A stretch of DNA of 64,000 nt, taken from Cryptomeria japonica (Eukaryota > Streptophyta > Pinopsida > Cupressales > Cupressaceae). Shown in pieces: positions 33,302 through 45,100 of this stretch; the first letter of the stretch is position 1, and the number at the start of each line of letters is the position of its first letter. Where the stretch lies: the NCBI RefSeq assembly GCF_030272615.1, contig NC_081406.1, forward strand, positions 266,278,192-266,342,191, written 5' to 3'. A program made the position numbers and the translations under genes. The notes below the pieces were generated by a model. The model made no database searches and was not told the origin of the DNA. It was given only the letters and a program-made list of their open reading frames with translations.

Positions 33302-33752
33302 TGTTGGTGTAAATAGTTATTCATCTTGGATATTATTACACTTTACTTAAGTTTACTTAGGAAATGCATTTCATAGTAGTTTGGGTATGAGACACTTGGG
33401 TGTTTGCGCCACATTGGGATAGTGTGTGTAGGAGAAATTCCACCTTTTATGGTGTTGATCTTGTTGTTACACTCCACATTCAGTGGGTGATTCACCTCAT
33501 GTGGACTATTATATTATTTCTCCTACCTACCCACACCTATTTCCTACCTACCCTTGTTTCTTATTGAGCCACATGTCATGTTTGTTTGCTCACATATCCC
33601 TAGCCTTGCCTATATAAGCAAGGTCATCTACATTGTATGTAATTGATATTATTGATCATTTTCTATTGATGAGAATATAGTTTATTCTTTTCCTATATTA
33701 TGTCTCTATTTTGTACATTTCATTGAGCTCTTGATCTTGGCAAAATCTCACA
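33302..33752 (+). repeat. Copia-3 second LTR
   Basis: 451 bp, TGTTGGTGTAAA to AATCTCACA, with TATA box TATATAAG at 33611-33618. It is followed by TGGT, the first PBS bases, not by a target duplication. Confidence 0.9.
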
Positions 33753-34347
33753 TGGTCCACCACCCGTGCCTATACCCTGCAGGTTTGTAGCACCGGTCCC
33801 GAACAACATTCCTCCCCTTAGGAAGAAACAAAACCAAAGGTGCATCCATGAAGTCTCCCCAATCATGAAGGGAAGATGTATGAAGAAAACTCGTGATGAA
33901 AGGAATCTCTGAAAACTTCTCAAGTGTCCCCATGTCGATGCTAAAAGATACCCCCTCCAAAGGTGGTAAACTATGCCACACTACTGAAAAAGGCACTCCA
34001 AGATCTAGTGGAGATGGATGTAGAACATGTCCCAAAGACTCACATGTCTCCTCAAAAAATAAAGAGACCTCCTCCAACTGTTGTACATAAGTATCCACAA
34101 TCATGTCAACCTCAAAAGAATGATCATGTAGAGAATGAACAAGAGGGTCAGAGTGTTCCCTCGCAACAATCAAAGAAGGATCATCTTCATTAAAGAGAAT
34201 ATAAATGTCATCAATGATGTCTCCCAAATCTACAATGTAGGATTCCATAAACAAACCTGCAATATCTATCAAGTAATCATCCCAAGAACTTTGATTCTAT
34301 ACAAGATTATGTCACTAAGGCAAATGAGTTAAGGGCACAACTCAAAG
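33753..34347. repeat. Scrambled right end of Copia-3
   Basis: 33753-33800 matches the leader at about 21533-21575. 33800-34283 is the reverse complement of the acidic-domain region 31655-32120. 34281-34347 matches gag at about 22957-23025. The second junction shares ATCCCA between the two sources, and the first keeps only TGGT of the PBS. The - strand open frame across 33748-34272 is this inverted copy plus junction sequence, not an independent gene. Confidence 0.85.
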
Positions 34348-34687
34348 ATTGTATCACCTTGAAATAAAAATTAACAGAGCTGTTGAATATGGGATATCCC
34401 TGAACCCAAGAAAATGTGCTTTTTGGGTGACTGAAGATAATTTGTTGGGTCACATTGTTTCAAAAGATGGTGTGAGAATTGATCCAGAGATGGTAATGGT
34501 GATAGACAAAGTCCCTCAGCCCAGAATAGTGAAAGGTATCCAATCTTTCTTTGGGAAGATAAATTTTTTAAAAAGGTTTGTCACTAACTTTGCTGAAATT
34601 AGTAGACCTATATCCAAAATGTTAAAGAAAGGTGCAAAAATAGAATGGAATGAGGAGCTAGTCAAGGCATTCCAAGAGATTAAATAG
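34348..34687 (+). pseudogene. Gypsy-1 reverse transcriptase, thumb part
   Basis: Frame resumes in phase with 20671. It shows Y-G-I-S-L-N-P-R-K-C-A-F, L-L-G-H-I-V-S-K-D-G-V-R-I-D-P and F-F-G-K-I-N-F-L-K-R-F-V-T-N-F-A, the standard Gypsy RT thumb/connection motifs. It ends at TAG 34685. The 13.7-kb insertion removed almost no target sequence. Confidence 0.88.
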
Positions 34688-35062
34688 GATATTAAAAATG
34701 CACCTATTCTTAAAACACTTGATTATGGCAAATCTATGCCGATATTTTTATTTATATCTTTTCATATTGTTGTTGTTGTATTGTTGCAAAATAATTCAGA
34801 GGGTTTCGACCAACCTATAGCATTTTTAAGTAAATCTTTGCAAGCCGTAGAATTAAAGTATGATTTAAATGAAAAGAAAGTTTATGCACTAGTGAAGGTT
34901 GTTAAATCTTTTAGGAGTTACCTGATGGGAGCAACAATGGTTGCATATGTGCCTAGTGCTACAATCAAGGACATTTTCACATAGCAAGAAGTTTTTGGAA
35001 GAAGATGTCGATGGATAAATAGGATCTAGGAATTCAATATTGATATCCAAATCACTAAATTA
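34688..35062 (+). pseudogene. Gypsy-1 RNase H (canonical, after RT)
   Basis: It includes Q-P-I-A-F-L-S-K-S-L, E-L-K-Y-D-L-N-E-K-K-V-Y-A-L and S-F-R-S-Y-L-M-G-A. The usual H-x-x-L-x-x-L block is replaced by a decayed stretch with a stop at 34982. This is the ordinary Gypsy RNase H, distinct from the extra one at 19230-19720. Confidence 0.8.
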
Positions 35063-36415
35063 GTGAGAGGATTGGGATTGGCAAAGTTAATGGCCCAGAG
35101 TAATTTGGATGCCAATCAGATAAATATTATGGAAGAAGAGCACAAGCCTTGTAACTGTGATATGGATGGTTGCAAATGGTATGATGATATCATATATTAT
35201 TTGCAGAAGATGAAATGTCCTAAAGATATGATTGACAACAAAAAAAGGACATTAAAATTACGTGCTATTGAATATGCGATTTTAAATGGGAAGCTTTGGT
35301 GGAGGAATAGTGATGGTGTCATGTTGAAATGTGTGGACCAAGACCAAGCTCAGAAGTTGTTGTCTGAATTACATAGTGGAGTTTGTGGAGGGCATTATAT
35401 GGCTAAAACAACTGCACACAAAGTATTGAAAGATGGTTTCTGGTGGCCGACAATTTTCAAAGATGCACATCAACTCGTCAAGAAATGTGACCCATGCTAG
35501 AGATTTTCAGGAAATTTTCCATTAAGACCTACAAATGTGCAAGCTCCACTTCAGCAATGGGGTATAGATTTCATTGGATAAATAGGATGCAAATCAAGTA
35601 GTGGGCATTCTTGGATTTTAGTAGCCACTGATTATTTCACTAAGTGGGTTGAAGTTATACCCACTAAAAAAGAAACAAGTAAGGTGGTAATTGATTTCCT
35701 TACAAACAATATAGTAATCAGATTTGGATGTCTAGAGCGGATAGTCTTTGATAATGCAATGAGTTTTAGATCAGAAGAATATGAAAACTTTTGTAATAAA
35801 TATGATATCCAGATTTCGTATTCATCACCTTATCACCCACAAGGAAATGGGCAAGCTGAATCCAGTAACAAAAGTTTGATGAAGATTATTCAATGAATCA
35901 TAGAAAAGAATAAGAAGGCTTGGGATTCAAATCTGAGATTAGTTGTTTGGGTAGATAGGGTAGCAATCAAGAAAGCAATAGGATGTGCACCTTTCGATCT
36001 GGTGTATGGTATACGAACAAGGTTACCCCAAAATAATTTGATGGAGATGTATAAATTTGTCCAAACTTATAACAATGATATAGATGATGATATGCAATTG
36101 AGAATTGAGGCTCTAATGGAATTAGATGAAGCTAGAAGAGAAGCAAATACAAGAAATACAAAGTTACAGATGTAGGTTAAAAACCTCTATGATAAAAGAA
36201 TGACTACAAGGATTTTTCAGGTTAATGATTTGGTTCTGATGTGGAATGCCAAAATAGAAGATAAAGGAAAGCATGAAAAGTTTGATGTCATTTGGATGGG
36301 CCCATATCTAATCCAAAGCAAATGGGGAGAAGATTCTTATATTCTCCAGGATATACATGGTGATACTCTTGAATTACCTGTTCATGGACAGTTCTTGAAG
36401 CTCTACTTTTCTTGA
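35063..36415 (+). pseudogene. Gypsy-1 integrase
   Basis: The HHCC zinc domain lies near 35375-35500 (L-H-S-G-V-C-G-G-H-Y...H-Q-L-V-K-K-C-D-P-C). The catalytic core has D in W-G-I-D-F-I-G (about 35565), D in V-F-D-N-A-M-S-F (about 35750) and E in G-N-G-Q-A-E-S-S-N-K (about 35860). Stops lie at 35498, 35579, 35894 and 36174. The C-terminal end (36200-36415, V-N-D-L-V-L-M-W to L-K-L-Y-F-S) is a GPF-like tail; no chromodomain is visible. Confidence 0.88.
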
Positions 36416-36816
36416 AAGTAGTTATTTTCCATGAGCATTAGTTAGATTTTGTATATACTAGTTTAGTTTCCTTTCAGTTGAAGTTACCCTATCTAGGTAA
36501 TTTATTTTTGGTCTTAATTGGCCTCCTTCACCCAAAGATTTTGGTTTCTCATTTCATTCCTATGAAATGAATGTCCCCAACTAGAGCCACTTATAGGACC
36601 TAAAATTATGTCTTTCAAAATTTGGTCATCCTGGTTTTATTTTGCTCGTGGTCAAGATATTAGGGTTTAGGGCTATACGGGTTGTATCTTTTATAATTAA
36701 AGAGTGGTTTGAAAGTGAGTTTTTGGTCCCTATTATATTCTGCAATTACCTTTTTCTCACTTGGGGTTGAGGGTTCTACTTCCATTCGTAGGGCTATTTT
36801 CATTCTCTACACAAAA
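36416..36816 (+). other. Gypsy-1 3' untranslated region
   Basis: About 400 bases lie between the Pol stop and the repeated LTR sequence. No obvious purine tract abuts 36817, so the exact start of the LTR is uncertain and could lie within this interval. Confidence 0.5.
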
Positions 36817-39800
36817 TGTTAGCTAACCGGTTCATGAAATATGTTATTCCTAAGTCATCTACATGAAATCTCCTATTACTAGTCCCTTTATAAATATTTA
36901 TGCTTGTGCTTATATTTTTCTAAGTCTGGCAAGTACTTAATACCCTGACCATCTGTTAAAGAAAGGATAGATCCAACGGCTAGCACTTCCCCATAATCAT
37001 AGTTGTGAGGAATTTAATTACCATGGCATCGCGAGACTATGCCACATGTTATCAACAAAAACTGGTAGGGTTAGTAGCATAACCGGTCGAAAGCTTTAAA
37101 ATAATGGTTCGCAGGCGATAAAGGTCGGTCTACTAACAGTCCCATCAATTTGCATGTGCTCAAAATGAACAAGGATGTTTTATCCTGAGGTAAAAGGTGC
37201 TTGACTTTTAAGTCCTAGAGGAGTTGATGGGCAGTATGCAAACTGATAAATATTGAACAGATCCAATGGCCCTCGTATTCCTGTAATGGAAGTTGCAAGA
37301 TGGTTATGGACCACAGCATCACAGGATGATGCCAAGTGTCTCGAAGTGGCCAGAAAGACCTACAATGGGGCCACTAATAGAGTTTGACAAAAAGAGGAGA
37401 TGTTGCTGATGTGTCACAATTTTGTGGGGCCATTGATATAGATGAAAGAACAAGTGATGAGTCAACAAGGAGATGATCGTTGTATTGGCCAACTATAAGG
37501 ATGATCGATGGCTAGTTTTCAAACTTCTTAATTACAAAGCTAGGAGCCATTTTTTCACATGCATGAATATTAATGGTAGACAACATATTTGTATCCTTTC
37601 CCAGACTATAATTAAGATAATTTCAAAGATTTTTCATTTGCAAAAGATTTCATAGCAATTCTAAAGAATTTCTTGCTACTGAAGAAGACTGAAGCGACCC
37701 TCTGTGACATGGAATTGTCATTTCTAGTGAAAATCAAAAGCAGTAAGTTTATCTTAGCTCCCCATATGTTCTTGAAACAAATTGATATTACAAATTCTGA
37801 AAGATTGCAAAAATAAAGCTAAATTTGTTCTAGGATTAAGATACTAGACAGGAAATAGTGAAATCTGTTTGAATTGCTCTGGAAATTTAAAAAGAGTTTG
37901 TGATAAGTCTAAGACTTGGAGATATAGTAGAAAGCCCTAGTTGTATAAAATTCCTCCCTCACGGAAACATTCAGGGGAGGTGGATTATATGAAAAGAAAT
38001 CTTTATGATGATTTCTTGGACCAATTAAAGCCTTCCACAAATGATAAGCAATAGGGGCAGAGGTATGTGGATGAAAAAGCCCTTGTGGAAGGGTTAAGTG
38101 AAAAAGTATTATGTTTGGCAAATGCTAATATACCGGCAACTGGGTTAGAGATTTTCAAATTATGGTAAGGACAAAGGAAATTAAATTCCCCATTATCTAG
38201 TCCTTGGCAATATGACTTGGGCAAGTTGGTAGTATTGGGTGTTTTTATGGATGTCGATTTGCTTAAGGTTGTTGCAGACAAATATGACCCAGTTTTAAGG
38301 GTTATCAGGGGAAATGATGGGGAGATTTTGTTAGCCATCAGAAGGGAAGAGTTTCAAGATATTTTTGACTTATACGAGCCATCCCCTAGCCTGGTACTAG
38401 TAGATTTAAATGAATAGAAGGAAGAATATTACAAAATGAAGAAATTCATTAGAAAGAGTTTCCTTCCAATGCACTTAGCCAAAGCAGGGAGTACAACATA
38501 CCATATTGGCCCTAGTTCAAAAGAGTCATTCCCAATTGGTGCTTTCACTCCCTATTTTCAGGATACTTTCTTCTCTTTATGCCAAGTATTGGGTTTTAGT
38601 CCCACTAAAGTAATGCCGCCTGATTTCATGTACATGGCTATGCAGATACAACATCCAGATTTTACAATAGTTTTTCACTTTGTCCCTTATCTTGAGGAAA
38701 ATATTCATTAGGGATTATTAGACATTAAGAATCAGGTTGTTGGGGTTAAATTCTCCTAGTATTCTTTACTCATGCATATGTTCATTTCAAGGAATGCAGA
38801 TTATTTTGAGGGTACCATGAACCTCAGAAGGACAATAGATAATTAGGAGATTCCAATACAACTTTGGAGCACAGACATGTCATGGGATAGACAAGAGGCA
38901 ACATCCAGATAATCAGGAGATTCCAATACAACTTTGGAGCTCATAACCTTCTGTATCCTAGAGAGCAAGTGGTGTGGTAGTAGAGAAGTTTGTTCAAGAA
39001 TCTCCTCACAAAAGAGTTAGAGAAGAAGTAAATGACAAAGAGTATAATAGAAATGATAGTGGGAGATTGATAAGGAGAAAGGGTAAGAAGATAATGATAT
39101 CAGAGCCTTTCCCCAAGGTACCAATTAAGCCTCTTCAAGGAGTTAGGATCATTAATCTTGAAGATTCTGGTAGAAGTCCCTCGCCATCATCTGTATCCTT
39201 TTCATTGGTAAGGCAGGATGAATCTCAAATGGAGGGAGACAGGTTTGTTGCAACGAGTATAGAAATGCAATTGGGTATTCTTGTATTGCCTCTTGTCTTA
39301 CTCCCTTGGATATTTAGGTTAAATCCTTCAAAGATGCAAGAAAGGAGGCATGTGATAGCTTCTTGGACGATGATGCATTTATAAAAAGCCCAGCTTTTTT
39401 GCAATTAGTATGGAAAACAAAGGTTGAGGAATACAAAGGAAGTATTATTGAGAGGAAGGCCCAAAGGCCAGATAGATTAGACCAAGAAATCCAAGAGGAA
39501 CTAAAAAGTGAAATTAAGGAAGAGTTGAAGGAAATCACTATTGATGAGGGCAGGAAAATTATAAGTCATGTTGGAGTCTTGATATTGCCAGAATGGGATA
39601 TAGCAGATACAGTGGCATTTGATGCTATTAGGAAATCAAAGGAGGAAGAAGTAGGGTTAGCATTAAGAGGATCAAACTTTGCAGATGATTATGCAACCTT
39701 GGCTATATGGGCATTAGAGGAAGGGCCTAGGAATCCTGACATGAGTGATTTAAACCCCAACTTGAGGGGAAGTTTGATTATAAAGAGAGTAGACGATACA

Positions 39801-42117
39801 TAAAGTGTGGAGGCTACAAAATTGAATGTTGATGTTGTTAAGTTGGCATGTGAGAGTACAAAAAAGGAAGGTTCAGAGAGGGTTGAGCTGATGAAGAATT
39901 TTGACAAACTTTTTAATGATTATAATGCATCTCAGAAAAGATGTGTGGAGTTGCAAATGAGAGTGCAACTCCTAGAGCAAGGACAAATAAAGTTTTCATA
40001 TCTTGCACTTGTAGGACCGTCTGAGCCATCAACATCCAAGTCGCCACCTATGATCCAAAAAGAAGAAGTAGGTCAATTAAACATAAGTACTAATATCCTT
40101 GGCATGGTATTAGTCCAATATGATTATGATGATGAACCTTATACTACACGATCGACTAAACCAAATGAGTCTTAGCTTCTTGAGAAGATTTTTGAATTAG
40201 AGAATAACTTAAAAGAATCAAAAAAATAATCAGCTGAGGAGCAGAAGGATATAATTAGCTCTGTGCTAACTCATTTAAATGAGAAAATTGAAAGGAGGTT
40301 AAACTGTATTCATGCCTTATATTCTTTACTTTTTGATGTTATTCAAAAGTTTAATGATGATAAAGAAGTGGCAATTCCCCTGTTTACCATGTGGTTACAA
40401 AGGGGAAATGATCTTAAAATGATGTCTATGGCTTCTTAATTTCATATTGAGAGGCCACATGCACTCCAACCAACATTTTTGTTGGTAAAATCAATGCAAG
40501 AATCCCAAATTTTACCAAAGAATATAGAAAGAAAGATAAGGGAGTTGATGAATAGTTTTAGTGAATTAGAACAAACTCTTTTGTTAGATATTGAAGATAG
40601 AGAAGGGGAAATTAAGCCTTTACATTCTTGGAAGGAAGAGGTAGAGAGAGTCATCAACACCTAGGTAGAGATGATTTGTGATGGGCTAAATATGGATATG
40701 ATAGAAGATATTATGGATTAGAAAATTGCTATAGGATTATTTTTTGAAACTTTTGAAAGGGAGGCAAACCAAGTAGTCGTTAAGTATATTCCATATAGGG
40801 CAAAAGAAGATGAAGTAATGAATTTCAATTGGCCATCCAATGAAGACTATAGTGCGTGTAGTGGCATGTATTTGAATGATGAATAGAAAGTTGTAAACCA
40901 TTCCCATAACTGTTTTTGTTTTCTAGTGACAGATATTTTGCACCCGTAACACAGGATGGGGTAATTTTCATCATGAGTTTTGAAGAAGGCAGCTGCAAAT
41001 TTTGATCCAGTATAAGCAAGTTCAAGGATGATTTTTTTGTATAACAGAATCCAGTTATGCATAGTCATTCTTAGATGACAGGTGTCTCTCTGGCTTGAAG
41101 CTTGTTTGCTCCCTTATTTTTTATAAAAGGCAATTCAAGGCTATGAAATGGGGTTCGGAATTTTTGTCCCTTTGGTGTTCCGAATTTCTATTTCCAAATA
41201 GAAAAGTCTAGGTGAAATAAAAGGATTGTAAGAGGTCATTTTATAGAGAAAAAAATAGAAAAGAGTCTGGTGTCTATGATTTTTGCAGGTTCTTGAAGGA
41301 GTTATGTATGGACTGTATTCTTATAGGGACAACAAAATTAATGAATGAATATATGATTCAAACCCATTTCTCTCCAATGTATTATTCTATCATGTTTTGA
41401 ATTCTTATTATCAAAGATTTTGTCATTCATTGTATTGTTATGGTGTATGTAACCTTTTGTTCATGCTTTGGTCTGATAGGTCAATTAAATGCTTGAATAA
41501 AATTGCAGAGTGATAGGAGTCTTTACAAGGATTTTGATAAGTAGTTTTGGGTGGGGATTACAAATATGATATATTGTAAGGCAATATTATCTCTGGTTTT
41601 ATGCTGTTAGATAAATTATGTCAGAAGTACAGTCTAATGCAGTATGAATTCACGTACCCAATGGATTAAGGCACTTATCATAGTTAAGTGAATGTCTAGG
41701 TATTTATTTACTATTTGAAATCACCACTGGTTTTCTATAACTTGATGAATATCAGAATAGTTTTATTTTATATGAACATTATCATATGTATTAGTCATCT
41801 CATGCTTCAAACGGGTTGAGGATCACTGAGGAATTTTCCATTCTTGAGCATTCTCCCTTATTGTTGAATCCTTATATGATTTTATTTTCTTTATTTCATG
41901 CATGATTTGTGTGGCGTAAAATCACAAATAAGCATGGGGATCACCCTCCCTAGTTTTGCAGAGCCTAAAGCGTAGAAGGATCTGGCTTTCTTGTCATTGT
42001 TGGTCCAAGTTTAAAGAATATTAAACTATTGGAAGTGGCTTTCCATAGATAGTATCAGGAGAAAAAAACTTGGTTGCTACCTTTAAGTTAGTGTAAACCC
42101 ATTTTTGGGCACCAACA
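36817..42117 (+). repeat. Gypsy-1 3' LTR
   Basis: It is 5,301 bp (TGTTAGCTAACC to GGCACCAACA), about 730 bases shorter than the 5' copy because of a deletion near 38900-38940. TATA box is at 41122-41129. It lacks Copia-1 and so shows the empty insertion site at 40086-40096. Confidence 0.88.
37950..40885 (+). pseudogene. LTR-encoded ORF of Gypsy-1 (3' LTR copy)
   Basis: This is the same ORF as at 1131-12007. The initiator is lost (ATG reads as a non-start codon near 37950). Open stretches are 38217-38417, 38436-38711, 38974-39384, 39363-39803, 39807-40175 and 40479-40664. The 744-base deletion removes the central HNWGDF/RIYGF block. Where the 5' copy has stops this copy is often open (for example the RRKGKK hinge at 39070-39100), and the reverse also holds. 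The ancestral frame was therefore probably continuous. Function unknown. Confidence 0.65.
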
Positions 42118-45100
42118 TAACATAGCTCTCATTCATATTAAAATTACATCATGAATCTAACACTCACATATGCCATGTAATCATATACATCAATCTACTA
42201 CAAGTATTCATCCATAGCTAGGAAGATGAGAGATCCACAACCATGCAAGAGCATCCAACAAAGAGATTCATAAAGGAAGAAGGCATCAAACCACCTGACC
42301 ATGTGGAACTATAAGGATCCACCCCCCATTCTAGGAGATGACACAAGATCCCACTCACACTCTAGATCTAAGTTGACACCTAACAACCCAAGGAAAGACC
42401 AATACAAAACAAACACAAGAATGCAATCATAAAATCTCCAATAAGAAAGTTCCAGGGGCAACACATGAAAACAAGACTCAAGGCACTAGGACTTACATGT
42501 AGGGAAAAGAATGTCATCACATGCAAAAAATGGGAACTTGCACATGTCCCAACCATCCTAGATGCACATTCAGAGCCATGTCAACCTCTATGGAGTAACG
42601 AAGATTAGCTTACCTAGGTTACCAAGGCCTTCCCAATCCTATCCTGGATCTCTACCACTAGGCAAGGCAAAGGGGCCACCAACCATTTCTTATCTTATCA
42701 AGATGATCTATTCTAGCCAAACCCCAATAATTATTAATTAGATTATAACTTGGTTACAAAGCCTAAACTCCCAATGAGATATTCTAGCGATGTAGACTCC
42801 AGGTAACTTGGTTGTCTACTCTATGCAATCTCAATCACTCACTTGGAATCCTACTCCCCCCTAGAATGCTCCTAGACCTTTAGGGTAAAAACATACATCA
42901 AAATAGAATCATAAAAACATAATGAAGGCTCACAAGTGTCATAAAAGTAGTCACAACATCACTAAAAACTTGTTGAACATAACAGGATATATTAGGCCAC
43001 ATACAAGGCACGAACCTCCAACAAAGAATAACAATCAAGAGCCAAAGCATAAAAATGATTCAAAGATAATTCCAAATCCATTTCTAATCCTCAACAGTGA
43101 GGTAATATACATCCCACTGGAGCTCTAAACATCGTACCTCAACAGCAAGAATTTTTTTCCTCTTGCTAGAGCAATCAAACACATAAGCACAATCCTCAAT
43201 TATAGGGCTTTAAACCTCATACTAAAACACAAAGATCATTATGAAATATCAAAGAACACCATAGGAAAATTAGAGAAGATCAATGAAATCCAAAAATGCC
43301 TCTAGAGAATGCACAAAATCTGGAAAACAAAACATACAAGTCAAACTGATATTTATGGCACCTCTGGAGCAATTTAGTGCTCCTAGTATGTTGTTTAGCA
43401 CCCCTGGAACCCAAAATGGCATTTTTGGTAGTTACAATATTTTTTTGGGTCATTAGAGTTGTGTTTTGGGTTGATATAGTAGCATTTTGGGTAGTTTGAG
43501 CAGCATTTTTGGTGCAAGTGCCCAAAAACAAGCAAATCTAACACAAGGGGTTAAGGCACTTGCCTAGGTCTACTCAAGGGTGAAATGTAAACTCAACCTA
43601 ATAGGTCTAGAAAGCTGAAATATTGAAGAGGGAACTCAAAAATATCAAATTGCGGACTCAAGGATTGAGAATAGCATAAAAATCTTTCTACCACAGTGCT
43701 TAGAACGGCACCTTGGATACATAACATCAAGGGGGAATATAACAACTACACAAAGACCTTAGATAGGCATCAAAAGATCTATTCTAAGATAAAATACAAT
43801 CTCATACCCTTTCAAATGGTCTGTACCCAAATTAATCAAATCACAGTGAAATAAAAAGTCTCCCGACAAGCTACAAAAAGCCCAAATGCTCACAATTTCA
43901 ACTAAGAAGCAAAGGAGATGCAAGGAACATAACACAAAGGGGATATCATTCTCCATTACAAGCCACTAAATCCTCTAAATCACAAGAAGACAAAATCATA
44001 AAAAATCCCAGAGAAAAGACAGTAAGACACTCCCAGCAAGCAATTTTCAGAACTTTGAAATTAATCAATTGCAATCCCTTTCCCCAAATTTCCTTTCCAA
44101 TCCAACTATACTCTTTAGATTCAAATATAAGTTTCCCAAGACAATATTTAAACTATTCCAATCAAACAATATTTGTATAGGCACAGTGCAAACAATACTT
44201 TTCAAAAATCCAAATTTGAAGGAAGAAGAACCAACCTACAAACGCAATCCAACAATGGTTGATTCGGAGAAGAGAAAAAACTTCAAGAAATCCAAATCTC
44301 CAAGAAATCTTCAAACCAAATCCAAATAAAAATCCAACTCAAGAATTATGTCGGATGATCAACCTAGCAACATTCTCAAAAAGCCATATAAATAAAAATT
44401 AAACCCAAAACTATAGAAAAATACCAACCAATCAGAAAATTAGATAAAACAATATAATACACCTACCTCGTATATTTCTGAGGAACATATTATTTATTAA
44501 TATTATTTACCTACCAATTTGAAAATAACCAATCACACGCAAGGGTAGGTAAACTTAATATTATCTGTTTATACAAATAATATTAATGTAAAATATAACG
44601 ATGATAAATAATTAAATAGACAAATTAAATAATAATTCAATAATAAAGCAATAAATAAATAATACAACTTTATTAAATAAAATAAATTAATCTTCAATAA
44701 TAAATTAACAATTAAATAAATCAATTTAAATAAATCATAAATGAATAATAATAATTAAAAACAATTAAACAATAACTCAAACATATTAATTAAATTAATC
44801 TCAATTAAATAAATATAACCTCATCAATAATTAATTATCCATTAACTAATCAACCGAATAAATAAATAATAACTATATTATTGGATAAATTACATTATCC
44901 CATTAATTAATTAAATAATAATCGTGCACTCACATCACTACAAGCAACCCGACCAAAAAAAGGGAACATCGACATGAGACTATAGCCATCAACTTACGCC
45001 ACAACATAACTAACAAGGTGAACAACTAAGTCTAGAGTGTAGAGTGGGTTTTCATGTCATCTCTGATCAACTTGACATTGGGATAAGACACACTCAGACC

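Larger units (their letters stand above)
20672..34347 (+). mobile_element. Copia-3 composite insertion in Gypsy-1 RT
   Basis: It consists of LTRs 20672-21124 and 33302-33752, a Met-tRNA PBS, a Copia gag and protease, an unknown acidic domain, long non-coding 3' sequence and a polypurine tract. It encodes no integrase, RT or RNase H and is therefore non-autonomous. A TR-GAG-type element (23196-30589) is nested in gag. The right side does not end at the LTR: 33753-34347 is a patchwork of element pieces, one inverted, before Gypsy-1 RT resumes in frame. LTRs are about 96% identical by eye, so it is much younger than Gypsy-1. Confidence 0.88.
1..42117 (+). mobile_element. Gypsy-1: old Ty3/Gypsy element with giant LTRs, host of all nested insertions in 1-42117
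   Basis: The sequence at 1-13244 recurs at 36817-42117 in direct orientation (about 90% identical by eye, nested insertion excluded). The two copies flank gag, protease, RNase H, RT, RNase H and integrase in order. A PBS-like site follows the first copy; unrelated DNA follows the second. This is the layout of an LTR retrotransposon. Many stops and frameshifts mark it as dead and as the oldest layer: Copia-1, a 2-kb non-coding LTR element and the Copia-3 composite are all inserted in it. The absence of a visible chromodomain and the PBS type suggest a non-chromovirus (Tat-like) lineage; this is inference. The left edge is at or just outside base 1, so no target duplication can be checked. The base after the 3' LTR starts TAACA. 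Confidence 0.9.

Noticed and set aside
33748-34272. 174-codon - strand frame as an independent gene
   Set aside because: It is the inverted copy of the acidic domain at 31655-32120 plus leader-derived junction sequence at its end.
36817-36820. Exact LTR start of Gypsy-1 at TGTT
   Set aside because: It gives tidy TGTT/AACA ends but lacks an adjacent purine tract and would require the window to begin three bases into the LTR by chance. It is kept only as a working boundary.
43280-43531. Thr/Asn-rich - strand frame
   Set aside because: It is a translation of degenerate short repeats; low complexity, no domain.
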